Source: Bacillus sp. sid0103
Lineage (GTDB): Bacteria > Bacillota > Bacilli > Bacillales_B > DSM-18226
Direction: 5' to 3'
Length of the DNA stretch: 64,000 bases
NCBI RefSeq assembly: GCF_019219025.1
Contig: NZ_JAHUWN010000004.1
Coordinates: 62,001-126,000 of the forward strand
Positions 19,707 through 29,608 of this stretch are shown here, in pieces (positions within the stretch are counted from its first letter, which is position 1; every line of letters starts with the position of its first letter). Below the pieces are notes generated by a model. It searched no databases. It was given only the letters and a program-made list of their open reading frames with translations, and was not told the DNA's origin. A program made the position numbers and the translations under genes.

Positions 19707-20873
19707 TTAGTCGTGAGTAACGATCATTTTGCTAGCTGCTATTGCGGCTCGCTGCCTTGCCTCTTCGACTGATTCTCCGCTGCTTAACACTACTGCCATA
19801 CGTCGTCCCACTTTTGTTTCCGGTTTTCCAAAAACCCTTACCTGTGTATCTGGGATGGATAAGCTTTCAGAAATTCCAGCTATTCGGTAGGTATTACTTT
19901 CCTTTGTTGCTTTAATCGTATGACTTGCACCAGGTTTCAATAGCTGAACAGATGGAATCGGGTAGCCTAAAATTGCTCTTACATGTAAGGCAAATTCGGA
20001 TAGGTCCTGCGTTACCATTGTCACCATCCCCGTATCATGAGGCCGTGGTGATACTTCACTAAAATAAACACCTTGTGGAGAAAGAAATAATTCAACTCCA
20101 AATAGTCCGTACCCGCCAAGAGCATCAGTGATTTTTTTGGCGATATCCTGCGCTTTTGCGATTTGTTCCGTTGACATGTCATGCGGCTGCCAGGATTCAA
20201 TATAGTCACCATCTTTTTGAACATGTCCGATTGGAGCACAGTAGGTTGTTCCTGAAATGGAACGGACTGTTAGTAGTGTAATTTCCGATTCAAAATGGAT
20301 AAATTCCTCGACAATCACCCGAGTTTTTTTGCCTCTTCCACCTACAATAGCCTCGTTCCACGACCATTCTACATCCTCGATCGAACGGCAAACGGTTTGC
20401 CCTTTACCAGATGAACTCATGATTGGTTTAATCACGCATGGAATCCCGATTTCCTCTACAGCATCCCTTAATTCCTCTAATGTGTTCGCAAAAGCATATT
20501 TTGCAGTAGGAACCCCCAGTTCTTCGCTTGCCAAGCGTCGGATTCCTTCCCTATCCATGGTCAAGTTCACGGCTTTAGCAGTCGGTACAATACGGAATCC
20601 TTCGTTTTCAAGGTCGATTAAGGTTTCTGTTGCGATTGCCTCAATTTCAGGAACTACCAAATCCGGCTTCTCTTGTTCGATCACTCTGCGAAGTTCTTCT
20701 CCATCCAGCATGTCCACCACATAGGACCGATGGGCCACCTGCATTGCCGGAGCGTTTTCATATCTGTCTACAGCTATGGTCTCAATTCCTAACCGCTGAG
20801 CCTCGATAATCGTCTCTTTACCAAGCTCACCAGAACCGAGTAACAACACTTTCTTTGTCTGAGTACCAAACAT
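19707..20873 (-). CDS. purT: formate-dependent phosphoribosylglycinamide formyltransferase
   Basis: 388 residues, full length for PurT. The N-terminus has the PurK/PurT-type [11 protein letters not shown] nucleotide-binding turn. The ATP-grasp core shows [18 protein letters not shown], the substrate loop [10 protein letters not shown] and [13 protein letters not shown] with metal-binding residues. It makes formyl-GAR from GAR, formate and ATP in purine synthesis, independent of folate. Start ATG behind AAGGGG. A weak pair of PurR-box-like sites lies 84-117 bp upstream. Confidence 0.92.
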   Translation of the reverse strand: MFGTQTKKVLLLGSGELGKETIIEAQRLGIETIAVDRYENAPAMQVAHRSYVVDMLDGEELRRVIEQEKPDLVVPEIEAIATETLIDLENEGFRIVPTAKAVNLTMDREGIRRLASEELGVPTAKYAFANTLEELRDAVEEIGIPCVIKPIMSSSGKGQTVCRSIEDVEWSWNEAIVGGRGKKTRVIVEEFIHFESEITLLTVRSISGTTYCAPIGHVQKDGDYIESWQPHDMSTEQIAKAQDIAKKITDALGGYGLFGVELFLSPQGVYFSEVSPRPHDTGMVTMVTQDLSEFALHVRAILGYPIPSVQLLKPGASHTIKATKESNTYRIAGISESLSIPDTQVRVFGKPETKVGRRMAVVLSSGESVEEARQRAAIAASKMIVTHD

Positions 20874-20951
20874 TTCACATAACCCCTTATTGTTTGTCTT
20901 TCGCTTATATTAACCCATATTTCCACTTCGTTCAAGTGATAATTTCGCATT

Positions 20952-20996
20952 AAACACGAACGTTATTTAATATTTTTCTTATTTCATTCGTTTTTT
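20952..20996 (-). promoter_or_regulatory. possible PurR-box pair upstream of purT
   Basis: Two inverted CGAA cores (CGAAC at 20957-20961 and, on the other strand, CGAAT at 20986-20990) sit with centres 29 bp apart, close to the spacing of PurBox pairs in Bacillus (AWWWCCGAACWWT boxes about 16-17 bp apart). Both match the consensus only partly. The position in front of a purine gene is what makes it worth noting. Confidence 0.3.
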
Positions 20997-21070
20997 ATTT
21001 TGAAAACGTTATTATTTTTTAACAGATGTACTTCTAGCGTATGTGAAAAATATTGGTTTGAATTTATGAT

Positions 21071-21102
21071 AAACCCCTTATTCTTGGAACTATAAGGGGT
21101 TT
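21071..21102 (-). terminator. terminator of the parA operon
   Basis: 10-bp stem AAACCCCTTA / TAAGGGGTTT, directly downstream of the small gene at 21138. Confidence 0.7.
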
Positions 21103-21137
21103 ATAAAAATCAACTTAGTCCTTATCGAAAATCCATC

Positions 21138-21539
21138 CTATTTGAAAAAAGCCTCCCCTTTTGACATTTGTTTACCTACTGTGTCTACTATATGACTAAT
21201 TATTTTTCCTTTTACTCTCCATCTTCTTACCTTTTGTGCTGGATCTAGACCATTTTGTACTACTATTTTTTTTAGCCCTTGCAAATCTAGTGATTCAAGA
21301 AATAACAATAGTCCTTGAGGTCCTTCCTTCTGATAAATTTCAAAAATATTAATATCGTAAGTTGGAGTGGTTTTTGTGGACTTTTTCTTATTATTAATAT
21401 TTTTTATTTCCTCTCCCCTCTCGTCTAGACAGTCGAATATACTTTTTGCAAATTCTTCATCCTCTTCGATCTTTTTGGCAACTGTTATTAAAATAGCTGC
21501 AATTTGTTTCCGAATATTCGGCTCATTATAATCCAACAT
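21138..21539 (-). CDS. unrecognised partner protein of orphan ParA
   Basis: 133 residues, no family recognised with confidence. The N-terminal half is helical and acidic (KKIEEDEEFAKSIFDCLDER), then a lysine-rich linker. The C-terminal half LLLFLESLDLQGLKKIVVQN, then a basic KVRRWRVKGKI, has a helix-turn-helix/SAP-like look that could bind DNA. It overlaps the 3' end of the ParA gene by 14 nt, so the two are translationally coupled and probably act together, as a ParB-like adaptor would. That role is inference. Confidence 0.6.
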   Translation of the reverse strand: MLDYNEPNIRKQIAAILITVAKKIEEDEEFAKSIFDCLDERGEEIKNINNKKKSTKTTPTYDINIFEIYQKEGPQGLLLFLESLDLQGLKKIVVQNGLDPAQKVRRWRVKGKIISHIVDTVGKQMSKGEAFFK

Positions 21540-22392
21540 ACCGACAAAACTCCTCCGTTAATTGCGAAAACGCTTCGTATAAATTTGATCCTGATGACCC
21601 GTATTTTTGTTTCAGAGTATTTACACCTTCAGCTTCGAAGTGGGTGGCATCAGCCGCTTTTGAAGCAAGTGGAATTTTGGTTTCAAAAAGCCTAGGCAGC
21701 TCCCCTGCAGTGGCTTTAGATTGTAATTTCTTTAGAGTTATTTGGTGCCTAGTAACATTGGCACGGTACATGGAAGCAATAATCCCAAGTGCCTTCACGT
21801 CTGATTCCGTTCTTCTATTAAAACTATTTACACTGGAAATAATTTGCGGGATTCCGTAGGTCGATAGATGATCAGGAATGGTAGGAATTAAGTAATAATC
21901 ACATATGTTTAATCCGTTTTGTGTGACAATGCCTAAATTCGGAGGGCAATCAATAAGAACAAAATCATAATTTTTTATGTAGTCATTTATAGACCGTTTT
22001 AGAACATCGATCGGTCGAATTAAAGCGGTTTGACCAATATTAATTAGTCGGTCCTGAATTTGAACAAAGTCCAAGCTAGACGGCAATAAGTGTAATTGAG
22101 AAAGTCCTCCGTATAGGTTAGAGCATCTTTTGAGCACTGATTTCTCCAATTCAAAAGTACATGTATCATCTATTTGATCTTTGAATAAATGATACAAAGT
22201 TCGATTGGTCCTATTCCTCATTGCCCATTCATCTTCTCCGATTAAGGAGACGGTAGAATTGGTTTGTGGGTCCAAATCAATAACTAAGACTTTATACTGT
22301 TTTTCAACCACTAAAAACTCAGCCAATCCAACGGTAATTGTTGTCTTTCCTACTCCACCTTTAAGATTGATAATACCAATGACGTTTGACAT
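21526..22392 (-). CDS. ParA-family partition ATPase (orphan)
   Basis: 288 residues from the ATG at 22392, which has GGGGGGAA 9-10 nt upstream; an upstream in-frame Met at 22458 lacks one. Deviant Walker A of the ParA/MinD class, INLKGGVGKTTITVGLA, at the very N-terminus; then VLVIDLDPQTNSTVSLIGED, and Walker B-like FVLIDCPPNLGIVTQN. It lacks the N-terminal HTH of large plasmid ParAs, like Soj. Not the chromosomal soj copy by context: there is no ParB, and an unknown 133-aa gene follows. Likely inherited from a plasmid or integrative element. Confidence 0.85.
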   Translation of the reverse strand: MSNVIGIINLKGGVGKTTITVGLAEFLVVEKQYKVLVIDLDPQTNSTVSLIGEDEWAMRNRTNRTLYHLFKDQIDDTCTFELEKSVLKRCSNLYGGLSQLHLLPSSLDFVQIQDRLINIGQTALIRPIDVLKRSINDYIKNYDFVLIDCPPNLGIVTQNGLNICDYYLIPTIPDHLSTYGIPQIISSVNSFNRRTESDVKALGIIASMYRANVTRHQITLKKLQSKATAGELPRLFETKIPLASKAADATHFEAEGVNTLKQKYGSSGSNLYEAFSQLTEEFCRYVGL

Positions 22393-23359
22393 TCTAAATT
22401 CCCCCCATTCAAACCAGCATGTCATAAATATATTCATTAAGAACTTGTCCAAATTCATATAGGACGTTCTTTTTTTGATCTAGGCAGGGGTCAATGGCGG
22501 CTACTAAACTTTTTAATAGATTTATTTTTATGATCTAAGATTTATTATATTAAGGCACACACCCATTAAATCCCCATTTCGTTACAAAGTTCGTCCTGAT
22601 CCAGATGTTTAATTTGCTCCTTTTTGCTAGATTCTCATCTTCACAGTAGCGTTTCTTGAACCGATTTGCCATCGACATCAACATAGGCTACTAGTCGTCC
22701 TTATGAATCCCTTCGGTTTTCCACTTCCAACTCCATTGTTAATGCGGCGCTCTTCACTAGCTTTTCATTTCGTATCGAGGAAATGCCATATTAACTCAGT
22801 AAAAAAAATCATAAATTAATCTGACTAAATAAAAACGAAGCCGATTGTTTGGCTTCTTTTTCTGGCACATTTAGGATCAAATAAAGATATTAGTACAATT
22901 TTCCGACTAATTGGTGCAGGTCAAGGAGCTAATTGGTGGTGTGTACTATTTCCACCTTTTTCAACTAGATATTGGAATGTTTTCACATCATCAACATCGT
23001 AAGTTGTTTCGAAAATTGGTGGTTCGCCTAATGCGTCTGGATCAATGTCTGCGCCATATTCTAAATAGAATTAATTTGATTTGTGGGAGAAGGCTTTTGA
23101 TTGGCGTTCTTTTTTTTGTGTGATTTTGATGAAAATTGGGTGATTTTTGTTAAATTTTGAGTGGATTTTTAAATTGTTTGGTCAGTTTTAAGTGATTTTT
23201 TGTTCGTATTGATTGTTTTTTATCTAAATGGGGAGGCTCGATGCAGATTTTGGTTATTTATTTGCGATTTTGCTAATTTTATTTGCAGCATCCCTGTCTT
23301 CTCCCCCACAAAAAAATACGATGCAATAAGAAAACTCGTTTCTTATCACATCGCATTCA
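22393..23359. other. gene-poor region
   Basis: Nearly 1 kb without a supportable gene. A plus-strand terminator (GAAGCC / GGCTTC, 22836-22855, then T5) marks the end of something lost. Between 22560 and 22800 the minus strand shows short disconnected protein-like stretches (for example KLVKSAALTMELEVEN) broken by stops and frame changes, consistent with a decayed gene I cannot name. The part from 23050 is T-rich and featureless. Confidence 0.45.
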
Positions 23360-25033
23360 TTATTTTACTACCTTTATTGTACGACTGTTTACATTTCCTG
23401 CTTTATCAGTAACAGTTACTTTCAAATAAGTATTTACTTTCTGAGCTGGAATTGCCACAGAAAACTTACCAGTTGAATAAACTGCTCCTTTATTAAGTAA
23501 TGTACTTCCTTTATATATCCTTATAGTAGCATACTTCTCAGCACTACCACTTACAGATTTCGATTTAGTAGTGACCGTATTAATCTTAGTTATAGCCGGC
23601 GGTGTTTTATCAACTACCGTTTTAGATCTCACAGGGCTTACATTTCCTGCTTTGTCAGTAGAAGTTACACTAACTATTATACCGCTTTTTTGTTTATAAA
23701 TTGTAAACTTAAAGCTTCCATTTGGTGCCGCTGTTGTACTTTTTTGATATTTACCGTTGATTGATAATTTAACTGTTGAGCCAGCTTCAGCTTTTCCTGT
23801 TACCGTAGTTGAAAGATCTGACACACTATTCATATATGGTGTAACTGGTCTTGTTTTATCAATTGTAAACGTAATTGTTGTTGTGTTACTTTCTTCATCT
23901 TTTACAACTAATGTATATTTACCCTCTTTGGTAACTGTATTGCCATTGTTAAAGGCAACTCCATTTAATAAGGCTGTACCTTCATCATAAGTAATCTTTA
24001 CGTCTTTATTGTAATAGGAATTATTTTTAACGCCAGTTACAACTGGATCAACGAAATCTTTCTTTTTCGCTAAATAAGCAGATGAGATGTAACCTGATAA
24101 AGCTCCATCAGTAGATTTAACTGGGAACCAAACATAGTGTTTTTCTTTAAAGTCACTGCTATTTGGTTCAGTGTATTTAAAATCTCCACTAATAATAAAA
24201 GTCTTATTTAAAGGTTGTTCTTTCCCCGCTGAGTATCTAGTAGGTCGTTCCCTTAATTTCGTATCATTCTCGGTTACTATTACCTTATCGCCTTGTTTTA
24301 GTAAATAACCTGACTCATGAAGCTCGTCAGTCAAAATGTATTCTAACTTATTAAATTTGAAATATTTACTATTATTCGTATCATACTCAAAATCGTTATA
24401 CTCAAATGGATATTGAGCTAATTTTGTATCATTATAAAAGCTTTGATCTTCAATTTTACTAAATACTTTATCTTGATATGTATTCCAATTCCTAGCTCCG
24501 CCGCTACGGAAAATTGGGCTGTTAGCTGGCACTATGCCATTGTATGCCATAACTGGAAAATACCAATTTTCAATGATTTCTCTTCCCGCGCCCTTAATTC
24601 TAGGGATACTAGATGAATTTTGTAATTCGTACTTTTGATTTAAAATATTCACACCTTGGTCAATATTATAAATGATATCGCTCTTAACTCTTTCTTGATC
24701 CGGCACAGAGTCAGTAACTTGCATAATTCCATACCCTCTAAGCTCAGCATCATCTGGACCGTCAGAAACGACTTTACCGTTTGCATCAAACTGCCTCCAA
24801 GCTGATTCCTGCTCAGCCACCGCTTTTACAACTTCAGGCGGTATATTCTTACTTAATGCAGCGTTCGTTAATAAGCAATTGATTTGTTGATAATTTGGAT
24901 TTTCATTTGGATTGATTTTGCCCATTGGTAAACATTTTGTAGCCCAATCCATTTCTGCCGCAGATGTTTTTCCAGTGACTAATCCAACAGAAAGTGTTGT
25001 TAATAAACCTACTTTTAATAAGATTGATTTCAA
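23360..25033 (-). CDS. secreted lytic-transglycosylase-like protein with SH3-like and Ig-like domains
   Basis: 557 residues. I choose the TTG start at 25033 (GGGGAG seven nt upstream). A signal peptide (SILLKVGLLTTLSVGLVTG) is probably cut after TSAAE. Residues about 45-170 look like an SLT/lysozyme-like fold: AVAEQESAWRQFD with the catalytic Glu, GYGIMQVTD and MAYNG. An SH3-like region follows (KVIVTENDTKLRERPTRYSA), then three Ig-like repeats with the bacterial Ig pattern, including TVTGKAEAGSTVKLSING and DKAGNVS/DKAGNVN. Predicted to act on cell-wall peptidoglycan outside the membrane. Two cysteines near the N-terminus (KCLPM, NCLL) may form a disulphide. Confidence 0.75.
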   Translation of the reverse strand: MKSILLKVGLLTTLSVGLVTGKTSAAEMDWATKCLPMGKINPNENPNYQQINCLLTNAALSKNIPPEVVKAVAEQESAWRQFDANGKVVSDGPDDAELRGYGIMQVTDSVPDQERVKSDIIYNIDQGVNILNQKYELQNSSSIPRIKGAGREIIENWYFPVMAYNGIVPANSPIFRSGGARNWNTYQDKVFSKIEDQSFYNDTKLAQYPFEYNDFEYDTNNSKYFKFNKLEYILTDELHESGYLLKQGDKVIVTENDTKLRERPTRYSAGKEQPLNKTFIISGDFKYTEPNSSDFKEKHYVWFPVKSTDGALSGYISSAYLAKKKDFVDPVVTGVKNNSYYNKDVKITYDEGTALLNGVAFNNGNTVTKEGKYTLVVKDEESNTTTITFTIDKTRPVTPYMNSVSDLSTTVTGKAEAGSTVKLSINGKYQKSTTAAPNGSFKFTIYKQKSGIIVSVTSTDKAGNVSPVRSKTVVDKTPPAITKINTVTTKSKSVSGSAEKYATIRIYKGSTLLNKGAVYSTGKFSVAIPAQKVNTYLKVTVTDKAGNVNSRTIKVVK

Positions 25034-25122
25034 GTCCCGACTCCCCAATCTATTTATATATGAACTATTACTCTATTGTATCATAGCTGATATTTAAAAT
25101 TGTTAAACAATTAATCTAGCAA

Positions 25123-25156
25123 ACAAAATTGACTCAGATAACTGAGTCAATTTTGT
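25123..25156. terminator. strong bidirectional terminator
   Basis: Long stem ACAAAATTGACTCAG / CTGAGTCAATTTTGT followed by a T-run on the plus strand and an A-run before it. Confidence 0.75.
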
Positions 25157-25159
25157 TTT

Positions 25160-25290
25160 TTATTTAAGTTCTTGTACAACATACGTTTTTGAAACCCATC
25201 CGAAGGTTCCGTCAGCTAATTGGATTTTTATACCATGTTCCTGTGCTATCTGTTGTTAATGATCCATTTGTTTGTAAAACAATGCATAGT
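25160..25290 (-). pseudogene. frameshifted SH3b-domain C-terminal remnant
   Basis: Reading the minus strand gives QTNGSLTTDSTGTWYK in one frame, then IQLADGTFGWVSKTYVVQEL followed by a stop in the next. Joined, this is a textbook SH3_3 (bacterial SH3) domain end. One extra A in a poly-A run after WYK causes the frame change. The 5' part of the gene is gone. It is a leftover of a cell-wall-binding protein, perhaps related to the transglycosylase next door. Confidence 0.65.
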
Positions 25291-25389
25291 TCTATTTATT
25301 AATTAAAAACATTACTCAATCGCTTATTTTACCGCTTCTTTTTCAATTCTTCATGTTTATTATTTCAACTAAAAGAGCTTCAATTAAGC

Positions 25390-25682
25390 AGCTTTTGATC
25401 TTCAACTATCCAATGGCGTTTGTTGAACAAGAAAGGACATAAGGTCTATCTTTTCGTCTACCGGTCTCTTGATTTACCGCATCTCCTTCAGACACTACCT
25501 CACGATAATGCCCTAGATTAGACTTCTTGAGCTAGGTCAGTCTCCTCGATGATGGGTTTTCACCCTCTGGAATTCATTAATTTATCCTTCGTCCAGTCGT
25601 TACACCGAAGTTTCGTCTCTGTCTAGATAAGAAAATGAAGGGTGCTGACTGGGTCAGCACCCTATGCGACTGCCCGTCGCAC
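25390..25682 (-). mobile_element. group II intron 5' fragment (ribozyme domain I region)
   Basis: On the minus strand the sequence begins with the group II 5' boundary GTGCG at 25682, continues GACGGGCAGTCGCA, then a perfect GGGTGCTGAC / GTCAGCACCC stem and intron-core-like pieces GGGTGAAAACCC, GAGGTAGTGTCTGAAGGAG and GGTAAATCAAGAGACCGG. These resemble bacterial group II intron domain I. No reverse transcriptase gene and no domain V/VI follow, so only the 5' 250-300 nt remain and it cannot splice. Just upstream of the GTGCG is a stem-loop (AGGAGTCGG..CGGCTCCT), like the terminator-type targets of group IIC introns. The 3' limit is approximate. Confidence 0.6.
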
Positions 25683-25707
25683 AATAGGAGCCGATCACCG
25701 ACTCCTA

Positions 25708-25867
25708 AGATAAAGAGAAAGAACGATTAGAAGATTTTAATCAACAAATTGGATTTGAATTGTTTTCGACGAAAAAAAGGGATCAGCAGGATCTTATGTT
25801 GCTAGAAATAAAAAGTGGAAGGAATCAGGACAGTAACTTAATCAAGTACTTATTTGTAGAAACCTAA
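25708..25867 (+). other. possible C-terminal gene fragment
   Basis: An open frame after a stop reads KEKERLEDFNQQIGFELFST and ends LIKYLFVET at 25867. It lacks a start and a ribosome site and abuts the intron fragment; possibly the stub of a gene destroyed in the same rearrangements. No family recognised. Confidence 0.25.
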
Positions 25868-25944
25868 ATGGACCAACTCTTGTTTTCATATGAGTTTTAT
25901 AGTGATCAAAACGAAAGCTTTGCCTTGATTGGAAGAAAACAAAA

Positions 25945-25990
25945 AAAACAAAAAACCAATGCGCGTTAATTCGCACAATGGTTTTTTGTT
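25945..25990 (-). terminator. terminator of surface protein 2
   Basis: Stem ACAAAAAACCAATGCG pairing with CGCACAATGGTTTTTTGT, then a long T-run on the minus strand. Confidence 0.75.
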
Positions 25991-28900
25991 TAGAACTTAA
26001 CCATAACAATACTAGTTGATGCACTATATAATTTCTTACCATTCACCATTCGATACGTTCTCACTTTGTAATAATAGGTCTTACCTTTTGAGAGCCTTGT
26101 ATTTGTATACGTCAGTGTCGAGCCACTCGTGATTGTCTTGATGACGGTATACTTCCCTTTACTACTTGTTGCGCGAGGAATTTCGTAACCACTTGCTTCA
26201 CTAACTTTACTCCACGACACTTTCGATGATGTTGAACTCGCTTTTAACACCATTAGTTTTGCTGGTTTCGCTAGCGTTGGTACAGCACTGACAGTTGTAT
26301 ACGGTCCGAACACTTTTTTTCCGTTTACCACGCGAACCGCACGAACTTTGTAGTAAACCGGTTTTCCGGTCGTGAGCTTACTATCAGAAAAACTTTTTGT
26401 ATTATTGTTTGTGTAGCTTTTGACAAGTGTAAATGTTCCTGTCGAGGTTGAGCCTCGGTAGATTTCAAACCCTGTTGCACCTGGTGTATCATACCAAGAA
26501 ACCGTTGCACTTTGATATCCTGTTGCTGTTGCTTTCACGGACTTCACCGCAGGAAGAACAGGTGTGGTACTCACTGGCGAACTAAGAGGACTGCTGTAAG
26601 ATACGCTCATCATCGTCTCAACTGCTCTGACTTTGTAATAGTAAGTTGTTCCGGTTGCAATGCCTTTGTCGGTATACTTAGTCGGTTGACCGAAATAGAC
26701 CGTTCCAACGACTTTATACGTTCCGTTTGGGGAAGTGCTTCGTAACACTTCGTAACCTTCATATTTTCCGGCTGAACTTGAACGCGTCCATGTGAGAGTC
26801 GCCGTATCATAACTTGTGCTAGTTATTTTTACATTACTGACCCCTTGGAATACTGTTTTCCCTGACAATTCTTCGCTAAACGGACCATAGACAATCTGGT
26901 CACCAACATGATTTAGCGCTCGGATTTTAAAATAAATCGTTTTTCCTGGTGTGTAGTAGTTTGCATGTAGTGTATTCACGTCACCAGGTTGACTACTCAT
27001 ATTAAACGGTCCATTTGGTGTTGTACTACTTACCACTTCATAGCCGTCCGCACCGTCTACTTTATCCCAAGCGAGCTTAACGCCAAATGTACTGCTCCCA
27101 ATCACTTTAAAGCCTTTGGGTAAACCCGGGTTTTTCACAAACTGTGCATAAATCGTCGTATCTTCATGAATTCGCTCAAAAAACTCGTAGCGCGTTTTGT
27201 AAAATGGATCACTGAACCATCCAAGTAAGGTATAGCCTTCTTTCTCACGTACATTTGGTAGTTCTACTGTGTACTGTGATCCAACCTTACTTTGTTCAAT
27301 AACGTTTCCGTCATCAACTACTGTCACCGTGTATTCATCCATCGTATAAACAGCAGCAAACGTACTGTTTGACGTGATCGTTTTGGTATCACCTGTCCAA
27401 CCACTAAATGTATAACCTTCTCGTTCAGGAGGTGAAGGTGGTGTTGCAGATTCGCCTTCATCAACGGATTCCGTTTTTAACACATTGCCTTGTTCATCAG
27501 TGAAGGTGACAGTGAAGCGGTTTTTCACAGTAACCTCAAAAAAAGTCGTTCCACCGTTATATGAGACAGTAAGGTACTGAACACCAGGTTTCGTCCCATC
27601 AAATCCACTTACCATGTCACTTGATACAGGAATGGTTTGAGTGTTTCCAAAAGTGGTTTGTACGTTGATTGATGCACCTGTCACATCCAGTGATTCATCT
27701 TTTTTATAGATCGTTTTAGTTGGGAACGAACGCATCGAAACAACTAAACTACATTCGTTTGTAGGGTCTGGCATGCCAATTAATTGTGGGAATCGATAAC
27801 GAGAGGTCCCGCTAATCGTCCATTTTGTTGAAAAATCAAACCCTTCAAACGTATCACTTTGTTTCATCTCTTCAAAAGTGGCTTGTTTGACACCAGTTCC
27901 GGTAAAAAACGGTTCCTTTGATGAAATGTAGAAATAATTGTGTTCAAGTTGAGAGCTATAAGAACCAACGAGATTGCCTGTTTCTGACGAGTAAAAGTTA
28001 GTTCGACCAAGATTGTACGTCTGTTTGATGGAACCACCAGTTCCTTTTCCAAGGATTCCACCAGCTGTTGTTCCGGTGAGATTCCCTAAATTAAAACTAT
28101 CTTCGATGGACCCATTCGAGCTACTTGCAACAATCCCACCTGCATATTTACCGGTGACTAAAGCTGTATTGTAGGTTTGCGCAATGATAGAACTGTAATT
28201 TGTACCGACGATTCCGCCAGCATTTCCGTAAGTTGACCATCCATTTGGCCCTCTCACATCCGCTGTATTAAATGATTTCAAAACCGCTGATTGTCCCATA
28301 AGTGAACCGGCAATTCCCCCAAGCTCACTTCCATTCGCTACTGAAGTCACATTTCCGTGGTTTTCACTTGTTTGAAGAAACAACGAGTTTCCGGAACCGA
28401 CAATACCGCCACCATCTGAAGAATCGGTTTTTCCAACAACGGAGCCGTTATTTCGACTGTTTGTAATTCTACCATTTGAAGCGTATCCTACGATACCGCC
28501 ACCATCGTATGTATATGTGACGTTTCCATCATTTGTTGCGTTTTCAATGGTTGAGTTGAGGCTCATTTCACCAACTATCCCACCAGTATATCGACTTTCA
28601 CCTTTCGTTAAATCGCCTTTGTTCACGACATCTTTGAATGTTGTTCGATACGCCTTTCCAACAAACCCACCAGCGTTTGTTTTTCCAGTCACCGTACTCT
28701 CGTTTTGGCTGGATAATATAGCCGATAATTTGTTGTAATCGCTATCGAGGTAACCAACAAAACCTCCAGCAAAGCCATTAAATACTGAATCCGCTGTTAC
28801 ATTCCCAGACGTCTGACAATTGGTGATCGTCACATTGTACCCAAACCCAACTAATCCACCTGCATAAGCATACGAATTATTTGCATCAAAGGAGGAATTC

Positions 28901-29310
28901 TTTGCCCGAATATCACTATTTTCCATTGTTAGATTCATGATTTTTGCATTTTTTGCATACCCAAAGAAACCGGCGTAAACAGGTTCACTCGATTCAACTT
29001 TCGTATGCAATCCAGAAATGATATAGCCGTTTCCATCGAAGGTTCCAGTAAAAGGATTTGTTGAACCTCCAATTGCCTGCCAGTTTGCAATCGCACTTGC
29101 ATCAATGTTTGCCATCAGAAGATACTTTCCACTTAAATTTCCCTGAATGTTTTGCAAATCACTGATTGAATAAATTCCGATCATGTCACCAGGTAAGGTT
29201 GTGACATGGTTTGTTTCTGCAGCCACATTTTTTGACCAGTTTGCCGGGACGATTATCTCGCAAAGAAGCATGCCGGCTAAAGCAAGAATGGTCAATCGTT
29301 TTCGGATCAT
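25990..29310 (-). CDS. secreted beta-helix / InlB-repeat / FN3 surface protein (copy 2)
   Basis: 1,106 residues with the same order of parts as the protein at 4457-7741: signal peptide (RLTILALAGMLLCEIIVPAN), GLUG-like beta-helix repeats (GGIVGYASNGRITNSRNNGS), a Big_3-like Ig domain, InlB B repeats (GYTFSGWTGDTKT, GYTLLGWF), then four FN3 modules ending YYYKVRTYRMVNGKKLYSAS. AAGGAGCGGAGAAA precedes the ATG. The two copies are diverged throughout, so this is an old duplication rather than a recent one. No anchoring motif. Function unproven; extracellular binding is the best guess. Confidence 0.8.
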   Translation of the reverse strand: MIRKRLTILALAGMLLCEIIVPANWSKNVAAETNHVTTLPGDMIGIYSISDLQNIQGNLSGKYLLMANIDASAIANWQAIGGSTNPFTGTFDGNGYIISGLHTKVESSEPVYAGFFGYAKNAKIMNLTMENSDIRAKNSSFDANNSYAYAGGLVGFGYNVTITNCQTSGNVTADSVFNGFAGGFVGYLDSDYNKLSAILSSQNESTVTGKTNAGGFVGKAYRTTFKDVVNKGDLTKGESRYTGGIVGEMSLNSTIENATNDGNVTYTYDGGGIVGYASNGRITNSRNNGSVVGKTDSSDGGGIVGSGNSLFLQTSENHGNVTSVANGSELGGIAGSLMGQSAVLKSFNTADVRGPNGWSTYGNAGGIVGTNYSSIIAQTYNTALVTGKYAGGIVASSSNGSIEDSFNLGNLTGTTAGGILGKGTGGSIKQTYNLGRTNFYSSETGNLVGSYSSQLEHNYFYISSKEPFFTGTGVKQATFEEMKQSDTFEGFDFSTKWTISGTSRYRFPQLIGMPDPTNECSLVVSMRSFPTKTIYKKDESLDVTGASINVQTTFGNTQTIPVSSDMVSGFDGTKPGVQYLTVSYNGGTTFFEVTVKNRFTVTFTDEQGNVLKTESVDEGESATPPSPPEREGYTFSGWTGDTKTITSNSTFAAVYTMDEYTVTVVDDGNVIEQSKVGSQYTVELPNVREKEGYTLLGWFSDPFYKTRYEFFERIHEDTTIYAQFVKNPGLPKGFKVIGSSTFGVKLAWDKVDGADGYEVVSSTTPNGPFNMSSQPGDVNTLHANYYTPGKTIYFKIRALNHVGDQIVYGPFSEELSGKTVFQGVSNVKITSTSYDTATLTWTRSSSAGKYEGYEVLRSTSPNGTYKVVGTVYFGQPTKYTDKGIATGTTYYYKVRAVETMMSVSYSSPLSSPVSTTPVLPAVKSVKATATGYQSATVSWYDTPGATGFEIYRGSTSTGTFTLVKSYTNNNTKSFSDSKLTTGKPVYYKVRAVRVVNGKKVFGPYTTVSAVPTLAKPAKLMVLKASSTSSKVSWSKVSEASGYEIPRATSSKGKYTVIKTITSGSTLTYTNTRLSKGKTYYYKVRTYRMVNGKKLYSASTSIVMVKF

Positions 29311-29507
29311 TTTCTCCGCTCCTTTTCGATTATTTTAGTATCTATCTTCCTATTCTAAAGCAAGAAATTCGGCTTGAATATACTCACTTTGTCCTATAAA
29401 AATCTTTTGCCAATAGGAATCGAGATGCAAGAGAAAAGCGGCCCTTCCTACAATAATCAACACGATCATCTACAATTCAATAAGGATATTCAAGGGAATC
29501 AGAAGTT

Positions 29508-29572
29508 CCATGGGGACTTCTTGTTGACAATACTAAAATAACATCCTTAGAGCCATGAGAACCGTCCCTATG
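29508..29572. repeat. 65-bp palindromic repeat, copy A
   Basis: Starts CCATGGGGAC and ends GAGCCATGAGAACCGTCCCTATG. Same 65-bp length and the same ends as the element at 30678-30742, but its left arm has decayed. Looks like a dispersed small hairpin element. Confidence 0.7.
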
Positions 29573-29580
29573 TTTTTAAA

Positions 29581-29608
29581 AGTAGTCCAGAAGGGCTGCT
29601 TTTTTACG
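29581..29608 (+). terminator. plus-strand terminator
   Basis: Seven-pair stem AGTAGTC / GGCTGCT (two G-T pairs) followed by T6. No intact plus-strand gene precedes it. Confidence 0.45.

Noticed and set aside
20257..20724. 155-codon plus-strand frame
   Set aside because: Fully antisense to purT, with no ribosome site.
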